Assembly (NCBI RefSeq): GCF_900088125.1
Contig: NZ_FLQT01000003.1
Coordinates: forward strand, 1,425,071 to 1,489,070
Source of the DNA: Peptoniphilus pacaensis
Lineage (GTDB): Bacteria; Bacillota; Clostridia; Tissierellales; Peptoniphilaceae
Length of the DNA stretch: 64,000 nucleotides
Direction of reading: 5' to 3'
This document shows, one piece after another, positions 8,602 to 16,620 of the stretch (the stretch's first letter is position 1; each line of letters begins with the position of its first letter). Made by a program: the position numbers and the translations under genes. The notes under the pieces were generated by a model. It was not told the origin of the DNA. It searched no databases and worked only from the letters and a program-made list of their open reading frames with translations.

Positions 8602-10173
8602 ATGAAACAAAAAGAGCAACGACCTCGTTACGGAATGCGAAAATTGTCTGTCGGTTTCGTCTCATGCCTTTTAGGCTTTACCTTAATTGCAGGATTTTTA
8701 CCGGGATCCTCCTATGCCGCCTCCGGCTCCGGAACGAATAGGGCAATGGATGCGAATCAAAAGCCGGCGCTTGTCGGGCACCAAAGTATAAGTCGCCTTG
8801 AACGCGAGCAAGCGAAAGAGAAAAATTCCAAAGCGGACAAGACCAATGTGGAATTTGCCGAAAGGGTTAGACAGGCCAAGGCCGAACTTCAAAGGTACAT
8901 GCAAACAGTGGAAGAGAAGGTTCTTGACAGCGATTCCATTGAATTTCAGCCGGGCGTGAAAGATGAAGTCAAGGGCGCCGTTGAAAAAGCGAAGACTTTA
9001 TTAGGCAAAGAAAAAATTACGGAAGAGGAATTGAAATTTATTGAAAGCGTCCCTTATAAAAAGGTTAATGGAAAGAAGTCCGGCCTCTTCAGGGATTATA
9101 CGAAAAAAGCTCTCGTCAATTATAAGGTACTGGGGAAGCGAGATCAGCTCAACCCCCACAATAATAAAAAGTATGTGGCATTAAAGGACAATAAGATTGA
9201 AATTCAGTCGAATCTTGCAGGGGCCGGAAAGGTCGGCGAGAATGAAGAAGCTTTCTTTAAGCTGAATTATGTGACACAGAAGGATTTTGAAGAAGGGAAA
9301 CCCAAGGCAGTAAGCAGTCCCTCGTCGAGGGTGGATACAAGCACGTCGGCGACGCCGAAATATAAGAAGCAGGAAGTGCCTCGGGATGATTACACGGTAA
9401 AACAAGTAGCCGGCGGCTATGAAATCGAAATCACGAAGCTACCCGAAAATGCCAAATATATTAAACCTATCGTCTATGTAAAATTTGCAAATGACACGTA
9501 TTTTGAAAACGGGGATATGGTTGCAGTGACGGCTGCGGAAAATCCGGGAACGCCTGTGGATCCGAAAGTAAAGCATCAGGCATTTATTTTCGGCTACGGC
9601 GATAATAGCTTCCGCTCCGAAGGAAAGATGAGTCGCGCCGAAGCGGCGTCTATGATCGCTTCTTTGGCGGGTCTGGATACGAGCAACAAGGCCAAACCTG
9701 ATTTTAAGGACACGGACAGCAGTTGGTACAACGAAGCGATTAACGCCATGGTGAAAAATGATTTGATGTTGGCGGATCAAAACGGAAACTTCCGTCCCAA
9801 CGAATCCATTACGCGAGCCGAATTTGCCCGGGCCCTGGCAGGCATCGACAAAAAGACAGATCGCATCGCGCCTTTCGCCGATGTAAAGGGCCATCCCTTT
9901 GAAGCTGCCATCAATCAAGCCTTTGGCAACGGTCGAATTGTCGGCTATCCCGACGGCACCTTTAAACCCGACGGAGCCATTACGAGAGCTGAAGCTGTAA
10001 CGATTTTAAATAGCTATGCAGGCCGGAACATGAGCAAACAGGATTTAATGAAGATAAGAGCGAAATTCAATTCCTTTAAGGACGTCAGTGAAAATCACTG
10101 GGCTTATGCCCAAATCTTATTGGCGGCAAATAATTATCAAGCCATGCTTGATGCTTTGGCCGCTATGAAGTAA
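8602..10173 (+). CDS. Surface protein with YSIRK-type signal peptide and C-terminal SLH repeats
   Basis: The 523-residue protein starts with a YSIRK/GxxS-like signal (YGMRKLSVGFVSCLLG) that in other cocci routes proteins to the septum. Residues about 70-250 are charged, partly helical and not recognised. Residues about 250-310 look beta-rich (DDYTVKQVAGGYEIEI, YIKPIVYVKF). From about 325 onward come SLH repeats (FGYGDNSFRSEGKMSRAEA; DFKDTDSSWYNEAI to FRPNESITRAEF; FADVKGHPFEAAI to GYPDGTFKPD; partial FKDVSENHWAYAQI). There is no LPXTG motif. RBS AAGGAGA and an isolated promoter/terminator pair indicate a monocistronic gene. The binding target of the middle region is unknown. Confidence 0.87.
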   Translation: MKQKEQRPRYGMRKLSVGFVSCLLGFTLIAGFLPGSSYAASGSGTNRAMDANQKPALVGHQSISRLEREQAKEKNSKADKTNVEFAERVRQAKAELQRYMQTVEEKVLDSDSIEFQPGVKDEVKGAVEKAKTLLGKEKITEEELKFIESVPYKKVNGKKSGLFRDYTKKALVNYKVLGKRDQLNPHNNKKYVALKDNKIEIQSNLAGAGKVGENEEAFFKLNYVTQKDFEEGKPKAVSSPSSRVDTSTSATPKYKKQEVPRDDYTVKQVAGGYEIEITKLPENAKYIKPIVYVKFANDTYFENGDMVAVTAAENPGTPVDPKVKHQAFIFGYGDNSFRSEGKMSRAEAASMIASLAGLDTSNKAKPDFKDTDSSWYNEAINAMVKNDLMLADQNGNFRPNESITRAEFARALAGIDKKTDRIAPFADVKGHPFEAAINQAFGNGRIVGYPDGTFKPDGAITRAEAVTILNSYAGRNMSKQDLMKIRAKFNSFKDVSENHWAYAQILLAANNYQAMLDALAAMK

Positions 10174-10204
10174 AAAATCTCATAGAATCTTGTCTTTTGA
10201 AAAA

Positions 10205-10238
10205 GGATGCAGTCTCTTCGCTGCGTCCCTTTTCTTTT
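10205..10238 (+). terminator. Rho-independent terminator after the YSIRK/SLH gene
   Basis: 8-bp stem GGATGCAG/CTGCGTCC (one G-U pair) at 10205-10212 and 10221-10228, then a T-rich run. Confidence 0.8.
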
Positions 10239-10270
10239 AATTATCTTTTTGGAAACCGCATTTGACCATG

Positions 10271-10304
10271 AAAAAAGCATCTGCTTTTCGGCAGATGCTT
10301 TTCT
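10271..10304 (-). terminator. Terminator of the thiamine-precursor transport operon (bidirectional)
   Basis: 12-bp perfect stem, 10273-10284 with 10291-10302, flanked by A-run and T-run, so it can work in both directions between convergent units. Confidence 0.88.
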
Positions 10305-11057
10305 CTATGCCATAATGGCTTTTTGAATAGCTTTCTTCGCGTCCAAATACTCTCTCGACAGTTGAAAGGCTTCGCGATCGCCCTCAGGTATATTGTAGCT
10401 GTAGGCGATGGTCTTCTTTTTCGGAGACAGCACGTGAATCACGTCGCTCATGCGCAGGGCTTCGTCGATGTCGTGGGTAATGAGGACGGTGGTGAGTTCG
10501 TATTTGTCCTTGATGGCCAGGTACCAATCCTGCATGGAGGCCTTTGTAATGGCGTCTAAGCGGGAGAAGGGCTCGTCCAGAAGCACCAGCTCCTTTGAAA
10601 AGAGAAAGGTCCTTAAAAAGGCCGCGCGCTGTGCCATACCGCCGCTCAATGCGCCGGGATAGCTGTGCTGGGTGCCTTCCAGGCCGAATTCCTTAAAATA
10701 GACGTCGGCTGCGGCCCGGGCTTCCTCTTTGCTCTTGCCCGCCAGGCGCAGGGGCAAAGACACATTGTCGATGATCTTTAAGTGGTGAAGGAGCAAATCT
10801 TTTTGCAGCATATAGGCCACGTGGCCGGGCTCGCCGGTGACGTCTTCGCCTAAGAGATGCACCGTGCCTTCATTTGGCACATCCAGCCCCGCGAGAATAT
10901 TAAAGAGGGTGGTCTTGCCGCTGCCGCTTTGGCCCAAAAGGGACACGACCTTGCCCCGTGGAATGGAAAGATTCACGTGATCCAGTACGGTTTTTTCGCC
11001 GAAGCGGCGGCAGATGCCCTCGCCGACTAAGACCGGATTATTGAGGGAGGTAGTCAT
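10305..11057 (-). CDS. thiZ: ABC transporter ATP-binding protein, thiamine-precursor (HMP) type
   Basis: Cytoplasmic ATPase of an importer. The 250-residue protein has Walker A (G42-QSGSGK-T49), a Q-loop, the signature LSGGMAQR and Walker B LVLLDEPF, in the order of the nitrate/sulfonate/taurine (SsuB-like) subfamily to which ThiZ belongs. It overlaps the end of the binding-protein gene by 20 bases and is last in an operon controlled by a TPP riboswitch, which is what ties it to thiamine precursors rather than sulfonates. Confidence 0.88.
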   Translation of the reverse strand: MTTSLNNPVLVGEGICRRFGEKTVLDHVNLSIPRGKVVSLLGQSGSGKTTLFNILAGLDVPNEGTVHLLGEDVTGEPGHVAYMLQKDLLLHHLKIIDNVSLPLRLAGKSKEEARAAADVYFKEFGLEGTQHSYPGALSGGMAQRAAFLRTFLFSKELVLLDEPFSRLDAITKASMQDWYLAIKDKYELTTVLITHDIDEALRMSDVIHVLSPKKKTIAYSYNIPEGDREAFQLSREYLDAKKAIQKAIMA

Positions 11058-12024
11058 TGCTGAAACCGAAATCTGCCGGGATTTCCCGATCGATTAATTT
11101 GTTTTTCCAGAGCCAGCCGTAGAAGGCGTTCCAGCGATCCTTGTCAATGACGCCGAACTGTTTCGCATCGGCGATGTATTGTTTGGAAAGGTAAGCTTGG
11201 CTTTCGTCTACCAATTTCTTATCCAGTTCCGGCGATGCCTTTAACAAGATTTCGGCGGCTTCTTCCGGATGTTCGGCGGCGTATTCATAGCCTTTGGAAA
11301 TGGCGGCCAGGACTTTTTTCGCCGTGTCAGGATCATTCTTTAAGAAGTCGTTGTTGGCGATTAAAATGGGGCTGTAGTAATCGAATTCCGGGTGGGAGTC
11401 GATAAAGGGAATGTAGTTGGTCTCGAGACCTTCTACCTTCGTCTTAATGCCGTCCCATCCGTAGTAGACCCACACGGCGTCCACATTGCTTTTTAATGCG
11501 GCGACGATGTCGGTGACATTAGAGGGGATGAGATTGACTTTGGAGTAATCTCCGCCATCGTCTTCCACCATGGTTTTAATCATGGCTTGTTCGATGGGCA
11601 TGTTCCAGGTGGCGTAGGTGTGGCCGGGGAGCTTGCCCATGGAGTCGATGCCCTTGTCTTTCAAACTTAACAGACCCGAGGTATTGTGTTGCACCAAAGC
11701 GGCCACGGCAGTGACGGGAAGGGGATCTTCCTTGGCCCAGGATGCGGCAATGGTGTCTTGGAAAGAGATGCCCAATTCGCCGCCGCCATTGGCGACGAGG
11801 CCTTCCGCGCCGCCTTCCGGCGGTTGAAGGATTTCGAGATCGATGCCGGCTTCGTCTAAAAAGCCTTTTTCCTTGGCTACGTAAATGCCCGTGTGATTCG
11901 TGTTCGGGGTCCAGTCCAGGACCAGGCGTACTTTTTGCTTGTCTCCGTCCTCTTTCTTATCGGCGCCGTTGGAGCAGCCGACCAGCATAAAGAGGGCGAG
12001 AAGAACGGGTAAAAATCGTTTCAT
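11038..12024 (-). CDS. thiY: Substrate-binding lipoprotein of thiamine-precursor ABC transporter (NMT1/THI5-like)
   Basis: The 328-residue lipoprotein (lipobox MLVGC, lipid Cys17) carries the NMT1/THI5 fold that binds formylaminopyrimidine or hydroxymethylpyrimidine: LVLDWTPNTNHTGIYVAKEKG and LQPPEGGAEGLVANGGGELGI are typical of ThiY. Located outside the membrane, it delivers ligand to the ThiX permease. Neighbours thiX and thiZ and the upstream TPP riboswitch support the thiamine role. Confidence 0.92.
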   Translation of the reverse strand: MKRFLPVLLALFMLVGCSNGADKKEDGDKQKVRLVLDWTPNTNHTGIYVAKEKGFLDEAGIDLEILQPPEGGAEGLVANGGGELGISFQDTIAASWAKEDPLPVTAVAALVQHNTSGLLSLKDKGIDSMGKLPGHTYATWNMPIEQAMIKTMVEDDGGDYSKVNLIPSNVTDIVAALKSNVDAVWVYYGWDGIKTKVEGLETNYIPFIDSHPEFDYYSPILIANNDFLKNDPDTAKKVLAAISKGYEYAAEHPEEAAEILLKASPELDKKLVDESQAYLSKQYIADAKQFGVIDKDRWNAFYGWLWKNKLIDREIPADFGFSNDYLPQ

Positions 12025-12033
12025 AACAGTCTC

Positions 12034-12798
12034 CTAAGAATGTAATTGTTTCCAGGGCATGGCCTTTCGTTGAAAGAGATTGACCAGGCCCATGAGGATT
12101 AAGCTTAAAAATGAAATCAAAAAGATGACGGCAAACATGCGGTCGTAGCTGTAGGCGTTTTTCACCCGGGTCATATAGACCCCGAGGCCTTGAAAGCCGC
12201 CGAGCCATTCGGCGATAACCGCACCCACGACGGAGTAGGAGGCGGAGATTTTCAAGGCGGAGAAAAAGCCGTCCAGGGCATTGGGAAGCTTCACATAGGT
12301 GAAAATTTCCCGCTTCTCCGCGCCCATGGCCCGCAAAAGTTTCATTTCGTCGGGATCCGCCGAGGCGAAGCCTTCGTAGAGATTGACCGCCATGGGAAAG
12401 AAAGTGACGATGACGATGAGCACCACCTTCGGCGTCATGCCGTAGCCCATCCATAGAACCAAGAGCGGCGCAATGGCCACGGTGGGCACGGTTTGCGTCA
12501 GGACCAAAAGGGGATAGAGGGCGTCCTTGAAAAAGGGCGATCGATCCATTAAAAAGGCGCAGAGAAAGCCCGAGACGATGCCGAAGAAAAGCCCGAGGGC
12601 CGCTTCGGCCAAGGTGACCTTCGAGTGGTCCACCAAGAGAGGAAAGTCTTGGACAAAGGCCTTAATGACCTGCACCGGCGAGGGGAGCAGGTAGCCGGGC
12701 AACAGGCCCGAGGTGCTCAAGAGCTGCCACAGAACGAGGAGAGCGATGATTAAAATGCTTCCCCGAAAGAGTTTACTGATATTTGCCGATTTTTTCAT
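12034..12798 (-). CDS. thiX: ABC transporter permease, thiamine-precursor (HMP) type
   Basis: The 254-residue integral membrane protein has about six hydrophobic segments and the permease EAA-like loop (LLRAMGAEKREIFTYVKLPNAL). It is of the SsuC/TauC/ThiX family. The gene start lies inside the end of the small thiamine-binding protein gene, so translation is probably coupled, and it sits between that gene and thiY. Confidence 0.9.
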   Translation of the reverse strand: MKKSANISKLFRGSILIIALLVLWQLLSTSGLLPGYLLPSPVQVIKAFVQDFPLLVDHSKVTLAEAALGLFFGIVSGFLCAFLMDRSPFFKDALYPLLVLTQTVPTVAIAPLLVLWMGYGMTPKVVLIVIVTFFPMAVNLYEGFASADPDEMKLLRAMGAEKREIFTYVKLPNALDGFFSALKISASYSVVGAVIAEWLGGFQGLGVYMTRVKNAYSYDRMFAVIFLISFLSLILMGLVNLFQRKAMPWKQLHS

Positions 12799-13069
12799 CG
12801 ATGGTTAAAATAGATTCCTTGCCGTGACTTAACTTGACGTAGCAGTACACGGAATTGGCGCCTTCTTCCATAACCTTGGCTTCACATTTGCGAAGCAGGT
12901 CGATAATTTCGTCCATGGAGTCCCCTTCCACGGTGGTTTCGAAGGGGGCGACCACATATTTTAAACCGCTGTCTTTGATGACGGCGATGACTTCATCTAC
13001 GATGCGAACAACTTCTTCCGTGCCGCCGTCGACCATGGGCAACACTTGAATAGCCATACTTGCTTTCAT
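12773..13069 (-). CDS. MTH1187-family thiamine-binding protein
   Basis: 98-residue protein of the MTH1187/YkoF-like family (formerly DUF77), a ferredoxin-like fold that binds thiamine or its pyrimidine part. Diagnostic segments are AIQVLPMV at the start, the VVAPFETTVEGD strand-turn and a closing YCYVKLSHG region. It is the first gene after the TPP riboswitch and overlaps thiX by 26 bases. It has no signal peptide, so it probably acts in the cytosol as a carrier or sensor for the imported ligand. RBS AAAGGAG lies upstream. Confidence 0.88.
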   Translation of the reverse strand: MKASMAIQVLPMVDGGTEEVVRIVDEVIAVIKDSGLKYVVAPFETTVEGDSMDEIIDLLRKCEAKVMEEGANSVYCYVKLSHGKESILTIDEKIGKYQ

Positions 13070-13087
13070 TTTATAACTCCTTTCAAT

Positions 13088-13117
13088 AAAAAAAGCCGAC
13101 GCACGGCGTGCATCGGC
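13088..13117 (-). terminator. Riboswitch expression-platform terminator
   Basis: On the minus strand a 10-bp stem (13117-13108 with 13104-13095, one U-G pair) with a 3-base loop is followed by seven U, directly after the TPP aptamer and before the first gene. This predicts transcription termination when TPP is bound. Confidence 0.9.
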
Positions 13118-13190
13118 ATATCCTTTTACAGCATTATCTGTACAAGTTCCATGGGTTGAGTGTTCCTCTCTCAGCTGTGCGCACCCCTTT
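13118..13190 (-). promoter_or_regulatory. TPP riboswitch (THI-box) aptamer
   Basis: Reading the minus strand: GGGGTGC (13187-13181), then the invariant GCTGAGAG (ending 13168), AACCC, TGGAACTTGT, ACAGATAATGCTGT and AAAAGGATA. These are the conserved P2-P5 elements of the thiamin pyrophosphate aptamer in the right order. The usual GCGUAGGGA close is diverged here. A transcription terminator follows, and the downstream genes are thiamine-precursor transport genes. Confidence 0.93.
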
Positions 13191-13199
13191 ACAAGACTT

Positions 13200-13205
13200 A
13201 GTATA
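13200..13205 (-). promoter_or_regulatory. Probable -10 element of the TPP-controlled operon
   Basis: TATACT on the minus strand (13205-13200), about 13 bases before the aptamer begins. The -35 is not obvious. Confidence 0.45.
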
Positions 13206-13233
13206 CCCTATTTCAGGGGAATAGAAAAGCTTC

Positions 13234-14550
13234 TTAGGAGAAGGATGCGTTATAAATAGCTTCGATGGATTTTTCCGCTTCCTCTTCCAAGACGCCGACG
13301 ATAATATTCATTTCGCTGGCCCCTTGAATAATCATGCGGATATTGACATTGGCATCGGCCAGGGCGCTGAAAACATGGGCGCTGGTACCGATGCGGTTTT
13401 TCATATTGCGGCCGACGATGGTGATCAGGGCGATGTTGTGATCCAAGGTAATGCGGTCGGCATTGGTAAAGGTTTGAAGCTCGGCAATGAGCTGATCCGT
13501 TTTATTCTTTAAATACTTGCTGGCGATGACCAAAGAGATGGAGTCGATGGAAGAGGGCATGTGCTCCAGATAAATATCGTTGGCTTCCAAGACGGAAAGC
13601 ACCTTTCGGTGAAAGGCCAGATCCCGATTCATGCGAAACTTTTCGATATTGATGACGTCAAAGCCCTTGCGGCAGGCGATGCCCGTAATGTCTTCGCCTT
13701 CCGCATCCCCGGGGACATCGGCCATAATATAGGAGCCGGCGTCGTCTTTGGCATTGGTGTTTCGAATGACCACGGGAATATTTTTTTCGATGACGGGGAA
13801 CATGGCCTCGTCGTGCATGACCTTGGCGCCGCTATAGGAGAGCTCCCGCAGCTCCTGATAGGAGATGTTTTTGATTTTTTTCGGCTGAGGAATAATGGAG
13901 GGATCCACGGCGAGAAGGCCGGAGACATCGGTCCAGTTTTCGTAGAGTTCGGCGCCGACGCCTCGGGCTACAATGGCGCCGGAAAGATCGCTACCGCCGC
14001 GGCTGAAGGTGACGATCTTTCCCGAAGGGGTGGAGCCGTAAAAGCCGGGGATGACGGCACGCTCGTGCTCTTCCTTCATTTTTGCCAAGGCCTTGTAGCT
14101 GCTCGCTTCGTCCCAAGTGCCGTTTTCGTCAAAGCGGATGACGTCTTTGGCATCGACGAAGTCGACATCCAAATAGGCGGCTAGAATTTTTCCGTTTAAG
14201 TATTCGCCTCGAGAGAGGACATAGGACTTGCTCACTTTGCCGGCGGTAATATTGGACAAGATTTCATCCAGCTCGGTTTTTAAATCGAATTCGATGCCGA
14301 TGCCTTCGAGAATTTCCCGGTAGCGGGCTTCGATCATGTTCATGACTTCCGCCGAGGAAAGCTTGTGCACCGCCATATTGTAGAGAAGGATCAAGAGATC
14401 CGTGACTTTTTGGTCGCCGTTTTTTGCTTTCCCCGGCGCCGAGGGAATAATGTATCGACGATTATCGTCGCTTTCAATAATATCTTTAACTTTATGAAAC
14501 TGTTCGCTATTGGCGAGGGATGAGCCGCCGAATTTACAAACGATGGACAT
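13234..14550 (-). CDS. Aspartokinase
   Basis: Phosphorylates aspartate, the first step to lysine, threonine, methionine and diaminopimelate. The 438-residue monofunctional enzyme begins with the kinase motif KFGGSSLANSEQ, contains FSRGGSDLSGAIVA and ends in paired ACT regulatory domains (LITIVGRNMKNRIGTSAHVFSAL is the typical second ACT), so feedback control by an amino acid is expected. It is a single-gene unit with its own promoter; no other aspartate-pathway gene is adjacent. RBS AAAGGAGGA precedes the ATG. Confidence 0.95.
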   Translation of the reverse strand: MSIVCKFGGSSLANSEQFHKVKDIIESDDNRRYIIPSAPGKAKNGDQKVTDLLILLYNMAVHKLSSAEVMNMIEARYREILEGIGIEFDLKTELDEILSNITAGKVSKSYVLSRGEYLNGKILAAYLDVDFVDAKDVIRFDENGTWDEASSYKALAKMKEEHERAVIPGFYGSTPSGKIVTFSRGGSDLSGAIVARGVGAELYENWTDVSGLLAVDPSIIPQPKKIKNISYQELRELSYSGAKVMHDEAMFPVIEKNIPVVIRNTNAKDDAGSYIMADVPGDAEGEDITGIACRKGFDVINIEKFRMNRDLAFHRKVLSVLEANDIYLEHMPSSIDSISLVIASKYLKNKTDQLIAELQTFTNADRITLDHNIALITIVGRNMKNRIGTSAHVFSALADANVNIRMIIQGASEMNIIVGVLEEEAEKSIEAIYNASFS

Positions 14551-14578
14551 AGTATCCTCCTTTAGGTAATCTTATCCT

Positions 14579-14607
14579 ATTGTAAGAGTTTTTTCCCGAG
14601 GAAACAA
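14579..14607 (-). promoter_or_regulatory. Promoter of the aspartokinase gene
   Basis: Minus strand: TTGTTT (14607-14602), 17-base spacer, TACAAT (14584-14579), 29 bases upstream of the ATG. Confidence 0.65.
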
Positions 14608-14637
14608 GGGCTTTGCCCTGAAAAAGTGATAAGGCGC

Positions 14638-14663
14638 AAAAAAAGAACCGCTCGAGGCGGTTC
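14638..14663 (-). terminator. Terminator after the zinc-ribbon membrane protein gene
   Basis: Minus strand: GAACCGC/GCGGTTC stem (14663-14657 with 14651-14645), 5-base loop, then seven T. Confidence 0.92.
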
Positions 14664-14667
14664 GATT

Positions 14668-16485
14668 TTATGAGAAAGTGGATGTAAGGAAGATGGCGAT
14701 GATCCAGAAAAGTTTCGAGATCAAATCGATGCTTACATAGATAATGCCGTACCAGGCGATGAAGTCGCGGCTGTTTTCCTTGGGCAAGATTTTGTGCGCC
14801 GAGGAATAGGCGAGGAACAAGACCCACAGGTAGAGCAGAATACTCAAGAGGAAGTGGGGCGTGACCGAGCCCAACGTCGTGCGGCCCATGGCCGAAGATG
14901 AGGGCAGGATGAAGAAGATCAGAGTGTAGGGAATCAAATATAAAATCCAGTGGATGAGATTATCTACGGTGCGGGAACGCAAATCGTCTTCTTCACAGCT
15001 GTTGCTTCTCGCCACATTGTTCGCAAAGAAAAAGGCGAAAAGGTCGATGGCGACTTTTAAAATGGAAAAGAGTACGGCCAGAATGCCGATGCCCCGGAAG
15101 GCGAACAATACGGGCAGGGTACTGATGACGAATCCGATGCCCAAGAGGCCATAGACCCCTTGTTTGCCCTTTGCCATGACGCGGCTGCGGGCGTGGGACA
15201 ATTTCGTATAGGCTTTTAAAACATTGGGATTGTTCGAAAGCTCGCTGACGTGGAGGTGATGCTTTTCGCCGCCCTCAGCATGTTCTTTTAATCTCTGTTC
15301 CCCATTCTTCTTGCCGGCGAAGAGGGAAGCGAAGGGCGCCTTCTTTTGGCCCGTTTCTTTTTTTGCGGCGCGCTTTTGTGCCTTGGCCGCCGCCTTGGCT
15401 TCTTTTTTCTTTCGCTTTTCTTCCGCGCGGTCGACGACGGGCGCGTCCTTCGATTTATCTTCGGAAGATTTCTTTTCGGAGGATGGGACCCCGGCGACGG
15501 TAGAGATTTCCTTTTCTACGCTTGGTGCGTCTCCTTGGGGAAAATCAAAGGAGTCGGCGGGAATAATCTTTTCCTCGACGTCGGTGAGATCAATTCTTTG
15601 AACGGCGTCGTCGGAACTGATTTTTTCATCGGCGTCGGCGGGAATGATTTTTTCCTCCGACTTTTCCTTCGTAGCGGAAACCACAGGGGGCACCGTCGCG
15701 GTGTCGTCTTTGGCTTTCGGAGATTCCTTTTCCTCGGGCCCGTCCCCTTTATCTTTCGAGAAGAAGGAGGAGAGAATGCCCTTGGAGGTCATTTTCTTCT
15801 CTTCTTCTTTTTCCTGTGCGTCTAAAATTTCGTTGACTTTTTTATTTAAAGTGGACAAATCGCCGGTTTGAGCGAAGGGCTCTTGGTCCATGTCTCCCAT
15901 GTCTTGGGAGACGCGGAGGCGATCCGCATCGGTATCGTCGACGACTCTCTGATTCCGCTCCAGGCGATCGGCCATTTCACCGAAGACCGAGTAAGGATTG
16001 TCTTCCTCGTCGATAAAGCTGTTCCAGATGGCGGAAAAACTCTTCTTTTTCTTTTTCGGTTCGTCGGCTTTTGCAGGAGCCTGCGCTTTGGGCGCCGCTT
16101 TTTCCACCGGTGCCGTCTCCATCGCCGAGGAGGGCGGTGCGGCATTTTCTATATTCTCTTGTACCTTCTTCGCGGGCTTGTCCTTCGCCTTTTGTTTTTT
16201 CGGTTTGGGACGTGCGCCGGAAAGGGTTTCGTGCTTTTCGATACTCATGCCCACATGGGTATCGACTTTATTTAAGTAATTTTTTAAGGCTTCGCCGTCA
16301 TCCGGATCGGAGGAGTAGGCGACTTTCGTGTCGCCGCCGGAAGCGGGATGATCGGAACCGGTTGTCGGTGCAGCATGTTTGAATTTTTTTTCAAAGAGCT
16401 TGCGCGCTTCTTCTTGATTGGCGCCGCAGACGTGACAAAACTTCGCGCCCTCGACCAGTTCTTCGCCACATTGGAAACAATACAA
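14668..16485 (-). CDS. Zinc-ribbon membrane protein with long disordered linker
   Basis: Protein of about 605 residues in three parts. An N-terminal zinc ribbon (YCFQCGEEL then FCHVCG) is followed by about 400 residues of low-complexity Lys/Glu/Ala/Pro-rich, probably disordered sequence with a repeated EEKIIPAD motif, then a C-terminal domain with about four membrane segments (from GVYGLLGIGFVIS onward). The start chosen is the TTG at 16485, because a perfect AAGGAGG lies 8 bases upstream and the resulting MYCFQCG is the usual zinc-ribbon start; an in-frame ATG at 16506 would add seven residues but has only a poor ribosome binding site. Function unknown. Confidence 0.8.
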   Translation of the reverse strand: MYCFQCGEELVEGAKFCHVCGANQEEARKLFEKKFKHAAPTTGSDHPASGGDTKVAYSSDPDDGEALKNYLNKVDTHVGMSIEKHETLSGARPKPKKQKAKDKPAKKVQENIENAAPPSSAMETAPVEKAAPKAQAPAKADEPKKKKKSFSAIWNSFIDEEDNPYSVFGEMADRLERNQRVVDDTDADRLRVSQDMGDMDQEPFAQTGDLSTLNKKVNEILDAQEKEEEKKMTSKGILSSFFSKDKGDGPEEKESPKAKDDTATVPPVVSATKEKSEEKIIPADADEKISSDDAVQRIDLTDVEEKIIPADSFDFPQGDAPSVEKEISTVAGVPSSEKKSSEDKSKDAPVVDRAEEKRKKKEAKAAAKAQKRAAKKETGQKKAPFASLFAGKKNGEQRLKEHAEGGEKHHLHVSELSNNPNVLKAYTKLSHARSRVMAKGKQGVYGLLGIGFVISTLPVLFAFRGIGILAVLFSILKVAIDLFAFFFANNVARSNSCEEDDLRSRTVDNLIHWILYLIPYTLIFFILPSSSAMGRTTLGSVTPHFLLSILLYLWVLFLAYSSAHKILPKENSRDFIAWYGIIYVSIDLISKLFWIIAIFLTSTFS

Positions 16486-16518
16486 TAGATCGTCCTCCTT
16501 TTTCATCTCTTATACCTG

Positions 16519-16527
16519 ATTATAACA
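16519..16527 (-). promoter_or_regulatory. Extended -10 promoter of the zinc-ribbon gene
   Basis: Minus strand TGT-TATAAT (16527-16519), 33 bases before the TTG start. Confidence 0.6.
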
Positions 16528-16572
16528 TAGAATCCGATGATTACAGAACGAAGTCACAAAAATTGAAATCAT

Positions 16573-16597
16573 AAAAAAAACTCCGGAAGAACCGGAG
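16573..16597 (-). terminator. Terminator after the Ala/Asn-rich lipoprotein gene
   Basis: Minus strand CTCCGG/CCGGAG stem with a 5-base loop, then eight T. Confidence 0.92.
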
Positions 16598-16620
16598 CTT
16601 CTTTTAAATCGAAGGATCGA

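Noticed and set aside
10271-10304. Possible CRISPR or mobile-element inverted repeat
   Set aside because: It is a single hairpin with flanking A/T runs between convergent genes, explained as a bidirectional terminator.
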